Shown in pieces: positions 5,138 to 12,489 of a stretch of 15,622 bases of DNA. Under the pieces are notes generated by a model that worked only from the letters and a program-made list of their open reading frames with translations, had not been told where the DNA came from and ran no database searches. The first letter of the stretch is position 1. Each line of letters starts with the position of its first letter. The stretch is from Pseudonocardiales bacterium (GTDB lineage Bacteria; Actinomycetota; Actinomycetes; Mycobacteriales; Pseudonocardiaceae): positions 1 through 15,622 of the forward strand of contig JAODNG010000562.1 in assembly GCA_025465385.1 (NCBI GenBank). The letters run 5' to 3'. A program made the translations under genes and the position numbers.

Positions 5138-6550
5138 TTAGGTCCCGCCTGCGAATGTGTCCAACGCGCGGATCTTGTTAGTGGCGTCGAGCGCGGCCAC
5201 CTTGTAGGCCTCTGAGAGCGTGGGGTAATTGAGGACGGTGTCGACCAGGTAGTCGACCGTACCGCCGCAACCCATGATGGCCTGCCCGATGTGCACGAGA
5301 TCGGTGGCGTTGGTTCCGAACACATGCACGCCGAGCAGAGTGCGCTCCTCAGTCGAGACGAGCAGCTTCAGCATCCCGTACGAGTCGCCGACGATCGCAC
5401 CTCGGGCGAGCTCGCGATAGCGCGACATCCCTACCTCGTAGGGTACGGCGGACTCCGTCAGCTCGGCTTCGGTCTTGCCGCAGTAGGAGATCTCGGGCAC
5501 CGTGTAAATCCCGATCGGCTGCAGTTCCCGAAGCTCGCGGGCAGGTTCGCCGAACGCGTGGTACGCCGCCAGTCTCCCCTGGTCCATGGAGGTGGCCGCG
5601 AGCGCGGGGAAGCCGATCACGTCGCCGACCGCGAAGATGTGCGGGACCGCAGTGCGGTACTGCCCGTCGACCGTGATTCGCCCGCGCTGGTCGGCGGCGA
5701 GCCCGGCCTTGTCGAGCTCGAGTTCGTCGGTGACGCCCTGGCGGCCCGCGGAGTACATCACCATGTCCGCCGCGATCCGCTTGCCGCTGGCCAGGCTCGT
5801 AATCGTTCCTTTGGGGGCGATCTCGACCTTGGCCACCTCCTCGCCGAAGCGGAAAGTGACGGACTGGTCGCGCAAGTGGAATTTCAGCGACTCGACCACC
5901 TCGGGGTCGCAGAACTCCAGCATCTGCGGCCGCTTCTCGACAACAGTCACCCGGGTGCCGAGTGCCGCGAACATCGATGCGTACTCGATGCCGATCACGC
6001 CGGCCCCTACGACCACCATCGAGCCGGGCACCCGCTGCATCCGGAGCACGCCGTCGGAGTCGAGCACGTGGTCATCGTCGAACTCGATCTCGGGCGGTCG
6101 GGCCGGCTTCGTACCGGTGGCGATCACGATCTTCTCGGCAGTGACGGTGGTGTGGTCGCCGCGGGCTTCCCCCTGCACCGTGACCGTCTGCGGATCCTCA
6201 AACCGAGCAGTGCCCCCGAGCAGGTCGACGTGGTTGCGAAGCAACTGGCTACGGATCACCTCGACCTCGCGGCCAACAACGTGTTGAGTGCGGGCCAGCA
6301 GGTCGGCGATCGTAATCTCTGACTTGACCCGGTAGCTAGCGCCGTACATGTCCCGCTGCGCGAAACCGGTGAGGTACAGCACGGCCTCCCGCAACGTCTT
6401 CGACGGGATGGTACCGGTGTTGACGCAGACCCCACCCATCATGTTGCGACGCTCGGCGACGCTCACACGCTTGCCCAGCTTGGCGGCCGCGATGGCTGCT
6501 TTCTGACCGCCGGGGCCGGACCCGATCACCAACAGGTCGTAGTCGTACAC
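5138..6550 (-). CDS. sthA: Si-specific (soluble) NAD(P)+ transhydrogenase
   Basis: A 470-residue cytoplasmic flavoprotein that moves hydride between NADPH and NAD+, balancing the two pools. It has the pyridine-nucleotide-disulfide-reductase layout: FAD-binding GSGPGGQ at residues 10-16, ATGTKP at 144-149, NAD(P)-binding GAGVIG at 182-187, the second FAD motif (HIFAVGDVIG) and a C-terminal dimerisation domain. The sequence CVNTGTIPSKTLREA at about 42-56 decides the family: Cys42 is kept, but the second redox cysteine of lipoamide dehydrogenases is Thr47, as in SthA. Length matches E. coli SthA (466). The GTG at 6550 is chosen because GGAAGGA lies seven bases before it; the frame is open to 6634 but the extra residues are not family-like. 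The gene stands alone. It looks intact. Confidence 0.95.
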   Translation of the reverse strand: MYDYDLLVIGSGPGGQKAAIAAAKLGKRVSVAERRNMMGGVCVNTGTIPSKTLREAVLYLTGFAQRDMYGASYRVKSEITIADLLARTQHVVGREVEVIRSQLLRNHVDLLGGTARFEDPQTVTVQGEARGDHTTVTAEKIVIATGTKPARPPEIEFDDDHVLDSDGVLRMQRVPGSMVVVGAGVIGIEYASMFAALGTRVTVVEKRPQMLEFCDPEVVESLKFHLRDQSVTFRFGEEVAKVEIAPKGTITSLASGKRIAADMVMYSAGRQGVTDELELDKAGLAADQRGRITVDGQYRTAVPHIFAVGDVIGFPALAATSMDQGRLAAYHAFGEPARELRELQPIGIYTVPEISYCGKTEAELTESAVPYEVGMSRYRELARGAIVGDSYGMLKLLVSTEERTLLGVHVFGTNATDLVHIGQAIMGCGGTVDYLVDTVLNYPTLSEAYKVAALDATNKIRALDTFAGGT

Positions 6551-6652
6551 AAGACGGTCCTTCCCATCACTGCGCACAGCGCCGCCGGATCGCCGCGAGC
6601 TGCCTACACAGTTAGCGTCGCGGCTCGAGGTCACACCAGACGAGCCGGGAGG

Positions 6653-6817
6653 TTAATAGTGCACGACGACCACCAGGTGGTCGACTTCGAGCGCCTGCAG
6701 TTGCGCCATGAGCAGCGAGCGGTAGGAGAAGCCATCTAGGCCCGCGCCCAACATGAGGTACCGATCGACACCCCGGCGCACCGCTTGGGCAAGGCGCTGC
6801 TGGAGAACGCAGTTCGG
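6653..6817 (-). pseudogene. Fragment of a TIGR00027/LCM-type SAM methyltransferase
   Basis: A 54-codon minus-strand frame without a start codon of its own reads VLQQRLAQAVRRGVDRYLML, then GAGLDGFSYRS and LEVDHLVVVVH before a TAA at 6653. GAGLDxFxYR is SAM-binding motif I of the leucine-carboxyl-methyltransferase-like family, very common in actinobacteria; the acidic E-V-D-H strand end normally contacts the ribose of SAM. Sequence before and after is missing: upstream the family-like reading is lost, and downstream the protein stops right after the acidic strand. It is a short relic between sthA and the SOD-like gene. Confidence 0.6.
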
Positions 6818-6894
6818 GTGTGGCCTCCCCATCCGGGGGGCTGGGGATTATCCCGGGAGCCGTTCGCCTCGCGCTCGCCGCGAAAGTACTGCAT

Positions 6895-6900
6895 TATACT
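6895..6900 (+). promoter_or_regulatory. Possible -10 element of the SOD-like gene
   Basis: TATACT stands out in G+C-rich surroundings, 64 bases before the chosen ATG at 6964. No clear -35 is seen at 16-18 bases upstream. The predicted transcript start near 6907 leaves an untranslated leader of about 57 bases without a Shine-Dalgarno. Confidence 0.35.
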
Positions 6901-6963
6901 CCTATGAGGGGACATTCTTGGAGTGATCGACATTACACACCGTGGACGTGCGCCCAGCCGTGC

Positions 6964-7653
6964 ATGCAAGCGGTAACCATTGGTCGACCGGTGCGCCGAC
7001 GGCTGAAGCTAGCCACGGTCACAGCCATCCTGGCGCTGATGCCGATGGCTTGCGCTTACAATGGGCTCAGCCTGCCGGCAGTGACTGCGATGACCCTCCA
7101 CGGCGACGGCACACTCACCCAGCCGACCCCGGAATCGACCTCACGGCCCAACACCGGCACCTTGGCCTACACCTATAACCCGGCATTGGCGCCACCGGGC
7201 GCGCACCTGACGGTGGTGATGGCGCCGTCAGGCGAGTCCACCAACGCGCAGTTGACAGTCTCCGGTTTCCTGCCCAACCGGGGTTACGCGGCGCACGCGA
7301 ACGTCAACGCCTGTAGTCCTAACCCCGCCGCCGAAGGGCCGCTCTACCAGAACAGTGTCGATCCCGCCGTCAATCCCACCTCTATCACCGGAGAATCATC
7401 GACGAACCCTGGATACGCCAATCCGCGCAACGAGATTTGGCTGGATGTGCACACGGACGCTGCCGGCTCAGGTACGTCACGCACCACGGTGCCCTTCGTC
7501 TTCACCGACCGGGGACCAGGATCGATCGTGGTGGACGACGCGCCGGACACCCCTACAGCTTTGGCCCAGGCGGCTAAGGGCGGTGTCGCCCGGATAGCCT
7601 GCCTTTCGCTGTCAGCCGTTCAGCCGAGGGATCACCCGCGCGGTTCCGCCTAA
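6964..7653 (+). CDS. CuZn superoxide-dismutase-like exported protein, ligands altered
   Basis: A protein of about 229 residues. The N-terminus has a basic stretch (RPVRRRLK) and a hydrophobic core (LATVTAILALMPMA) before a Cys, suggesting export; the lipobox is imperfect because Pro occupies -3. The mature part matches the actinobacterial Sod_Cu-like family: a strand LTVSGFLPNRGYAAHANVNA, then C117, PNPAAEGPLYQN, a NEIWLDVHTDAAGSG strand and a closing VARIACLS. From memory of homologs the metal sites read HAHxxxC, GPHxQN and VVIHA. Here those histidines are Asn113, Leu127 and Asp191, while His111 and Cys117 remain. It is therefore probably not an active dismutase. The start is uncertain: no ribosome site precedes ATG 6964, ATG 6904 or GTG 6991. 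Its downstream neighbour is convergent. Confidence 0.75.
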   Translation: MQAVTIGRPVRRRLKLATVTAILALMPMACAYNGLSLPAVTAMTLHGDGTLTQPTPESTSRPNTGTLAYTYNPALAPPGAHLTVVMAPSGESTNAQLTVSGFLPNRGYAAHANVNACSPNPAAEGPLYQNSVDPAVNPTSITGESSTNPGYANPRNEIWLDVHTDAAGSGTSRTTVPFVFTDRGPGSIVVDDAPDTPTALAQAAKGGVARIACLSLSAVQPRDHPRGSA

Positions 7654-7816
7654 CGGGCCAGCACGATAGCGCAGTGGTGGCGACAGGTCGCTTCACTTGA
7701 TGGGTAACAGGCTGGTCAACATGTGATTTCGGCCCGCTTTCTAGCCGCTTTGGCGTGCGGCGTTCCGTAGGACGTTTTGCTTCTGAAGGTGGTCGGCGGA
7801 AGGCTATGGCGGAACG

Positions 7817-9214
7817 CTATCGAGCGAAGGTCGTGGCGGGTCCATCCACGGGTAAACCGTTGAGTTCGATGCAGCGGTGGTGGCGGTCGTAGGTGAGCGC
7901 GGTGCTGATGCTGAGGACGAGTTCGGGAGTGATGGTGATGGTGCGTGGCCGACCGCTTCCTCCACCGGTGGGTTCTCCTAGGACGGTGACGTGTTCGAGA
8001 CCTTGCAGGCCGAGCAGGAAATCTTCGGCGGCAGAGTAGGTCATCGGATCGACCAGGACGGTGATCGGTCCGGTCCAGCGCGTGGACGGGGAAGGGTCGC
8101 CGATGAGTGGGACCGGGTTGGCCAGCTGTCCGGTGCCCGTGGTGAACGCGATGCTGCCTAGCTGGGTGTGAGTGCGCAGGAATCGGTCCCGTAGCGCGGT
8201 TGCCGAGGTCAGCGCTCCGCCGGCATTGCCGCGTAGATCCAAGATCAGCATCTGGCTGTGGCGTGTACGCGCTTCGGTGAGCAGGGTGTCGAAGCCGGCG
8301 GCGAGATCGAGCGATCCGTCGAAGCTGTCGAGCTGGATGTAGGTGCGGTGTTGGTCAAGATGCCACCAGCGAAGGGTGTCGTGCAGGGTGGGCGCGATCG
8401 TAGTTTCATTCCAGCGGGCGCGGTTGCCGTGGCAGTCGCGGGCGGTGAATTCGCGCTGGGGCTCGGTCATGGACATGAAGTTGCGGGCGGCGACTTGTGC
8501 ATGCTGCTGGGGTGTGGCCCCGGAGGTGGTCAGCCACCGTGCCGGGTCGGCGACATCGATGATCCAGCCGGTGCGAACAGCGGCCTTATGAGCCGCCGAG
8601 CCACACGGGACGCGCGTGAGCTCGGCGCCGGCCGGTGTCATCCGGGCGCGATAGGGAGGATGAAACCTGCGGGTCGGGCGGCGAGCCGAGGTGTGGGCAT
8701 CACCGAGCTCGGCGATCCACCGCTGAACTCCGAGCAGAAATTCCTCGCCGTGCAGCTCCACCAGATGGGCATGGCGTTGGGTGATCTGGTCCCAGTCCAG
8801 GCCGCGCAGCGCGAACGCGGGGTATGTGTTGGCCACTTCGGTGTAGACGCGGTCGACCGCAAGCACAGAATCAGTCAAGGGCATGTTGGTGGCTCGGGTC
8901 TGTTGGCTCCAGGCCAGAGTGTGTAGCAGGTTCAGCGTAGTCGCGAACTCCGCCGCTGAGCCGGCGAACGATGTGAGTTCGCGTCTGGCTGGATCCCATC
9001 CCAACGTGGGGGCTTCCTCGTCGTGACCACGGTCGCGGATGATCCACCGCTGGTGATACAGGCTCGCGTCGGCCACGATTTCGACCGAGGTACCCAGAAC
9101 CGCTTCGAACTCGGCCTTCTCCGCCCGTAATAAGCTAAGCATGGCCTGCGCCTCCGGGCGCCCGACGAACTCCAGCCCGAACGGGACCGCTCCCACAACA
9201 CCCGCCAGTGACAC
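7817..9214 (-). CDS. S41-family (tail-specific/C-terminal-processing) peptidase
   Basis: A 465-residue serine peptidase of clan SK. Residues 1-100 form an unassigned N-terminal region. A helical stretch leads to IAELGDAHTS (G171-D172-A-H174-T), the S41 LxDxHT signature. The peptidase core follows: LILDLRGNAGGALTSA (Arg328), then VLVDPMTYSAAEDFLLGL with Ser394 as the likely nucleophile, VTVLGEPTGGGSGRPR and a C-terminal NGLPVDGP typical of the family. No PDZ domain is clear. Unlike most secreted CTPs no signal peptide is visible, so it may be cytoplasmic, or the true start may differ. The start is a GTG at 9214 with only weak purines before it. It is divergent from the membrane coiled-coil gene at 9479 (gap about 265 bases), possibly sharing a control region. 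Confidence 0.88.
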   Translation of the reverse strand: MSLAGVVGAVPFGLEFVGRPEAQAMLSLLRAEKAEFEAVLGTSVEIVADASLYHQRWIIRDRGHDEEAPTLGWDPARRELTSFAGSAAEFATTLNLLHTLAWSQQTRATNMPLTDSVLAVDRVYTEVANTYPAFALRGLDWDQITQRHAHLVELHGEEFLLGVQRWIAELGDAHTSARRPTRRFHPPYRARMTPAGAELTRVPCGSAAHKAAVRTGWIIDVADPARWLTTSGATPQQHAQVAARNFMSMTEPQREFTARDCHGNRARWNETTIAPTLHDTLRWWHLDQHRTYIQLDSFDGSLDLAAGFDTLLTEARTRHSQMLILDLRGNAGGALTSATALRDRFLRTHTQLGSIAFTTGTGQLANPVPLIGDPSPSTRWTGPITVLVDPMTYSAAEDFLLGLQGLEHVTVLGEPTGGGSGRPRTITITPELVLSISTALTYDRHHRCIELNGLPVDGPATTFAR

Positions 9215-9478
9215 GGCCCTGAAGTTAGCTTGAGAGCGCCCTGATCAACACTCGACCCTGCCGCTTTACCCGGAAACCCAACCCGACCAGGACGCGTTGG
9301 CCGATGATTCGGGTCACTGTGCCAGGACACCGTGCACTGCAGCCGGTGAGGACGCTGGTCTAGTAACAGAGCAGGGCCGGGAGTGCAGGAGGCCGGCAAA
9401 CCAGAGATCAACTTTAAGAGTGATTTACAGATCGAGGCTAAAGTTGGTTATGACCAATCGTGCGCAGAGGAAGCGGTG

Positions 9479-9949
9479 GTGGAGTTGGCAAGCACGGGTG
9501 CTCGATCCGGGAGATCCGGAGGGGCTGGACTGTTCAATGTTGTCAGTGTCGTAATCCTCGTAGTCGGTGTACTGGTGATCGGTATAGCGGCCGCCTTGCT
9601 CGCCCGCACGCTGGCTGCGGCACAGAGCATCGACAAGAAGGCGCAGACTATCGCGGAGAACGCTAGCAAGATCGACGTCTCGACCAACTCGGTCATCGAG
9701 TTGAACCGGACCAACGAGCTTGCATCGTCGATCTTGTCGAGTGCGAAGCCGCTGCAGGGCCTGCTCAACACGGCCGACGCCACGGCCCGGGACATCGCTG
9801 GTCTGACGAAGTCGATCAATACAACTGCGGGAACTATCAAAGATACGGCCGGTACGGTCAACGGTAGCGCTAACACGATCAACAAGGCCGCTACCGGCAT
9901 CAACAGCAGCGTCGGGACGATCAGCGGCACCACGCGGGGCACCGGATGA
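9479..9949 (+). CDS. Single-pass membrane protein with repetitive extracytoplasmic tail
   Basis: About 156 residues, function unknown. A short N-terminus with two arginines precedes one transmembrane segment (residues about 18-42, LFNVVSVVILVVGVLVIGIA onward). The positive-inside rule puts the rest outside. The outer part is predicted helical: QSIDKKAQTIAENASKIDVS, NSVIELNRTNELASSILSSA, then a Thr/Asn-rich tail of repeating seven-residue-like units (NTTAGTI, KDTAGTV, NGSANTI, NKAATGI, NSSVGTI) ending in GTTRGTG. I recall actinobacterial hypothetical proteins with longer versions of this tail, so this one may be shortened. GTG 9479 is chosen for AGAGGAAG five bases before it; the frame is open back to a GTG at 9383 that lacks a spaced ribosome site. 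It is divergent from the S41 peptidase, which might act on it, but nothing proves that. Confidence 0.68.
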   Translation: MELASTGARSGRSGGAGLFNVVSVVILVVGVLVIGIAAALLARTLAAAQSIDKKAQTIAENASKIDVSTNSVIELNRTNELASSILSSAKPLQGLLNTADATARDIAGLTKSINTTAGTIKDTAGTVNGSANTINKAATGINSSVGTISGTTRGTG

Positions 9950-10094
9950 CCGGATTAGAGACACAACGCTTAGGTTGACGTTCTGATCTGATCATCCGCG
10001 AGATGACGCTACACCGTCCGCAGATGCCGACCGGTGCCCGCCTGCGTTGGAGATGGCAGTTGCGAGGCCACAAACGGGCATCGCGGTCCGGTAG

Positions 10095-10114
10095 CCGGCG
10101 GTTGTGACCGCCGG
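10095..10114. terminator. Hairpin between convergent genes
   Basis: The arms CCGGCGGT (10095-10102) and ACCGCCGG (10107-10114) are perfect reverse complements with a TGTG loop. It lies between the ends of the plus-strand membrane protein gene (9949) and the minus-strand orphan gene (10133), so it could end transcripts from both sides. There is no U-tract. Confidence 0.5.
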
Positions 10115-10132
10115 GTAGCTGAATGCGCTCCT

Positions 10133-10414
10133 TTAATGTCTACCTTTCACGAAGGGACGCTTGTCCGAGCCGTCCACATTGTTCCTGTCTCGCACGAAAT
10201 CACGCATTGCTTCATCGAATTCTGGAACACCGCCACGATTACAGTCCACGATGATCCCCATGCGCTGAGCCATGGGCCACACGGGCAAATCGGGGTTGAA
10301 TACAACATTCCTGTTACGAGCTGCTTGCACGAGGAGCACAAAGCCGTCATAATCGTCATCTTCGATTGTCTGTAGAGCTCGCAGAACAGCAGCTTTGTCA
10401 ATCTTCTTACGCAT
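10133..10414 (-). CDS. Small hypothetical protein, low G+C
   Basis: A 93-residue protein I do not recognise. It opens MRKKIDKAAVLRALQTIEDD, an amphipathic helix followed by an acidic DDDYDGF, then VLLVQAARNRNVVFNPD, PVWPMAQRMGIIVDC and a charged C-terminus. It has no signal peptide or membrane segment and no cysteine motif. By eye the stretch is about half G+C, clearly lower than its neighbours, with A/T-ending codons (AAA, ATT, CGT), which suggests recent transfer, for example from a phage or plasmid. The start is the ATG at 10414; GGTGG lies upstream at a rather long distance. The protein-like composition supports it over the overlapping minus-strand frame at 10147-10401. A role as immunity or antitoxin-type protein is only a guess. 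Confidence 0.55.
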   Translation of the reverse strand: MRKKIDKAAVLRALQTIEDDDYDGFVLLVQAARNRNVVFNPDLPVWPMAQRMGIIVDCNRGGVPEFDEAMRDFVRDRNNVDGSDKRPFVKGRH

Positions 10415-10567
10415 TACCAGCCACCACCCTTATGTCTGAAAGTGTCATCGGTGAGGAACGTTGTCTGTAGGGATTGATGTTACAGCAAAACTAAATCAAC
10501 ACGGCGCTGCCGGCGCCCACCAACCTGCACGCTTGGGGACGCTACGCGCGGCGCGGCTACTTCGGTC

Positions 10568-10762
10568 TCACGGCGGCGCGGGGTGGTCTGGTTGGCAGCG
10601 AGGGCAGTAGTAGGTGTTCCTGGCGTAGACGTCCGCTCCCTGTGCCGATCGGATCACTCGCTCGCCGCAGCGGCGACACGATCTACCCGCCCGGTCGTAC
10701 ACCCAGTGCTGCCTGCCGTCCCGGTCCGGCCGACGGCCGGACCGCGTCCGGCACACCGTCAC
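10568..10762 (-). pseudogene. C-terminal zinc-finger relic of a Nei/Fpg-type DNA glycosylase
   Basis: The frame ends with QHWVYDRAGRSCRRCGERVI and then NTYYCPRCQP, the C-terminal zinc finger of actinobacterial endonuclease VIII-type glycosylases (CxxC ... CxxC, 20 residues between pairs here). All four cysteines are present. The catalytic N-terminal domain and the H2TH domain are absent. A few more residues in another frame (RARLLRPRVLR, about 10810-10780) resemble the linker before the finger, so at least one frameshift lies near 10775. Beyond that the sequence is replaced by the leader of the solute-binding-protein pseudogene at 10842. It is a gene end, not a functional repair enzyme. Confidence 0.6.
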
Positions 10763-10841
10763 CTCAGCACCCTGGGCCGCAGCAGCCGGGCCCGCGGCAC
10801 GTGCGGGCGCATGGCGGTGACACGATCAAGGAAAAACGTTC

Positions 10842-11582
10842 ATGTACACGATCGATCTCACCTACGTCGGGCGGGGCCTGCACGAGGAACTGGTCGCCTA
10901 CATCGCCGACCAGCAGGGCTACTACGCCGACGAGGGCGTCCGCTGTTCTGGTTCCTCGCCCGCCCGGGCCTGACCTCCCTGGCCGACCTGGCCGGCCGAC
11001 GGCTGGCGGTACACGCCCCCCACACCGCACCCGGGTGCTTCGCCCGGATCGTGCTGCGCCAGGCCGGCCTCGACCCGGACCGCGACATCCACACCCTCGT
11101 CCGCCCGCCCGGCGACTACGGCATGGACCTGCGCTGGCTACACGACGGCACGATCGACGCTGCCCTGGTCGGCAGCACCATGGCACCGGAGGCCATAGCC
11201 GCCGAGCATGGCTGGCAGGTGCTGGCCTGGGTCGGCGACCACTTCCAGATCCCCACCGTCGGCGTGGCCGTCGACCCCCACCTACATCCACCGGGACAAC
11301 CCCGCGGCCCAGGCCGTCGTACGAGCCCACCGACGCGCCCTGCAGGTGATCCACAACGAACTCGACACCACGGTGCAGCACATCCAGACGTTCCTCGGCC
11401 GACACACCGCAGACGAAGCCCGAGCCCACTACGAGACATTCATCGCACCGTATTTCACCACCGACGGCCAAGCCGACCTCAACATCGGTGCTACCGCGAT
11501 CACCACGGTCACCGCCGAACTCGGCGTCCCCGCCACCGTCACCGCAGCCGAGTTCTACCGCACCGCAACCACCACACCCTAG
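10842..11582 (+). pseudogene. ABC-transporter solute-binding protein (NMT1/THI5-like), broken
   Basis: Three pieces in two frames form one periplasmic-binding-fold protein of the SsuA/ThiY/NMT1 type. MYTIDLTYVGRGLHEELVAY and IADQQGYYADEGV (10842-10940) are the start, with AAGGA about nine bases before the ATG. Around 10943 the frame jumps directly to RPLFWFLARPG, SLADLAGRRLAVHAPHTAPG and DAALVGSTMAPEAIA (to about 11275). That removes the segment that should separate YYADEGV from the mid-domain, so it is an internal deletion. At 11275-11279 a run of five Cs shifts the frame back, giving TYIHRDNPAAQAVVRAHRRA to the stop at 11582. The product would take up an organic substrate, unidentified. No permease or ATPase gene is nearby. 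Confidence 0.75.
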
Positions 11583-11661
11583 GAGCCCGGCGCCACCGGT
11601 AGTAATCAGAGCCTCATAAGGTGTATATGCGGCACTAAATCATCGAAAGAAGGCGCATGCC

Positions 11662-12393
11662 ATGAAGTTCGCAGTCATCGGCGGAACCGGACTGATCGGG
11701 TCACGGGTCGTGGAGAACCTCAACGCGGCCGGGCACCAAGCCGTACCGCACTCCCTGTCCACCGGCGTGGACATCATGACTGGCCAGGGGCTGGAGGCGG
11801 CCGTGGCGGGCGCCGACGTCGTCATCAACCTGACGAATTCCCCGACCTTCGACGACGCCTCGCTCGCCTTCTTCCAGACTTCGATGGACAACGTTCTTGC
11901 CGCGAGTGACAAGGCCGGGGTCGGGCACTTCGTCATCCTCTCGATCGTCGGCGCGAACCAAGTACCCGATCTGGATTACTACCGGGCGAAGGTACTTCAG
12001 GAAAACATCCTCAAGGCCGGGCCGATCCCATATTCCATCGTCCGCGCCACGCAGTTCATGGAGTTCATGGACGCGACCCTGGCCATGACCACCGACGGCG
12101 ACACCGTCCGCCTGCCACGCACGCCAATCCAGCCGATCGCCGCCGCGGATGTCTCCAGCATTGTCGCCGAAGTCGCCGCAGGCAGCCCTCTGAACGGCGT
12201 CGTCAACATCGCAGGTCCCGACGTCTACCCCCTCGACGAACTCGGCCGGCTCACCCTAACCGCCAAGAACGACGGGCGCTCTGTCGTCACCGATGACACC
12301 GCCGGCATGTTCGCCGCCGTCCACGGCGACGTCCTCACCGCCCGAAACGATGCCCGCATTGCCCCCACCCACTACACCGACTGGCTGTCCTGA
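11662..12393 (+). CDS. NAD(P)-binding NmrA/SDR-a type protein
   Basis: A 243-residue atypical short-chain dehydrogenase/reductase. The N-terminal Rossmann motif is MKFAVIGGTGLIGSRVVENL (glycines 7-13). ADVVINLTNSP and HFVILSIVGANQ follow, then a YYRAKVLQENIL segment in place of the classical YxxxK (Tyr-Tyr-Arg-Ala-Lys), YSIVRATQFMEF, and a C-terminal ADVSSIVAEVA region. This is the layout of NmrA-like or SDR_a5 proteins, which bind NAD(P) and act as reductases or redox sensors. GAAGG lies before the ATG with a spacing of about nine bases. It stands alone between the solute-binding-protein pseudogene and the Tn3 relic. The gene appears intact; the substrate is unknown. Confidence 0.88.
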   Translation: MKFAVIGGTGLIGSRVVENLNAAGHQAVPHSLSTGVDIMTGQGLEAAVAGADVVINLTNSPTFDDASLAFFQTSMDNVLAASDKAGVGHFVILSIVGANQVPDLDYYRAKVLQENILKAGPIPYSIVRATQFMEFMDATLAMTTDGDTVRLPRTPIQPIAAADVSSIVAEVAAGSPLNGVVNIAGPDVYPLDELGRLTLTAKNDGRSVVTDDTAGMFAAVHGDVLTARNDARIAPTHYTDWLS

Positions 12394-12489
12394 ACCAGCC
12401 CCCTTCAGCGGAACCACCGAGTGAGGGGCGGACAGGGCGGATCGCTCACCAAAACAGACACAGCCGGGCCCCGGCTTCCAGCCGCTGGC

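Noticed and set aside
5291..6322. 343-codon plus-strand frame opposite sthA
   Set aside because: Shadow of sthA; no family features and His/Arg/Gly-rich composition typical of antisense frames in G+C-rich genes.
8258..8926. 222-codon plus-strand frame opposite the S41 peptidase
   Set aside because: Shadow frame; no domain and no ribosome site.
9383..9478. Upstream extension of the membrane protein to a GTG at 9383
   Set aside because: That GTG has GGGA directly abutting it, with no spacer, while the GTG at 9479 has AGAGGAAG at proper distance just before the membrane segment. The extension cannot be excluded.
10764..11471. 235-codon minus-strand frame over the solute-binding-protein pseudogene
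   Set aside because: Gly/Arg-rich shadow; the plus-strand pieces carry the family homology.
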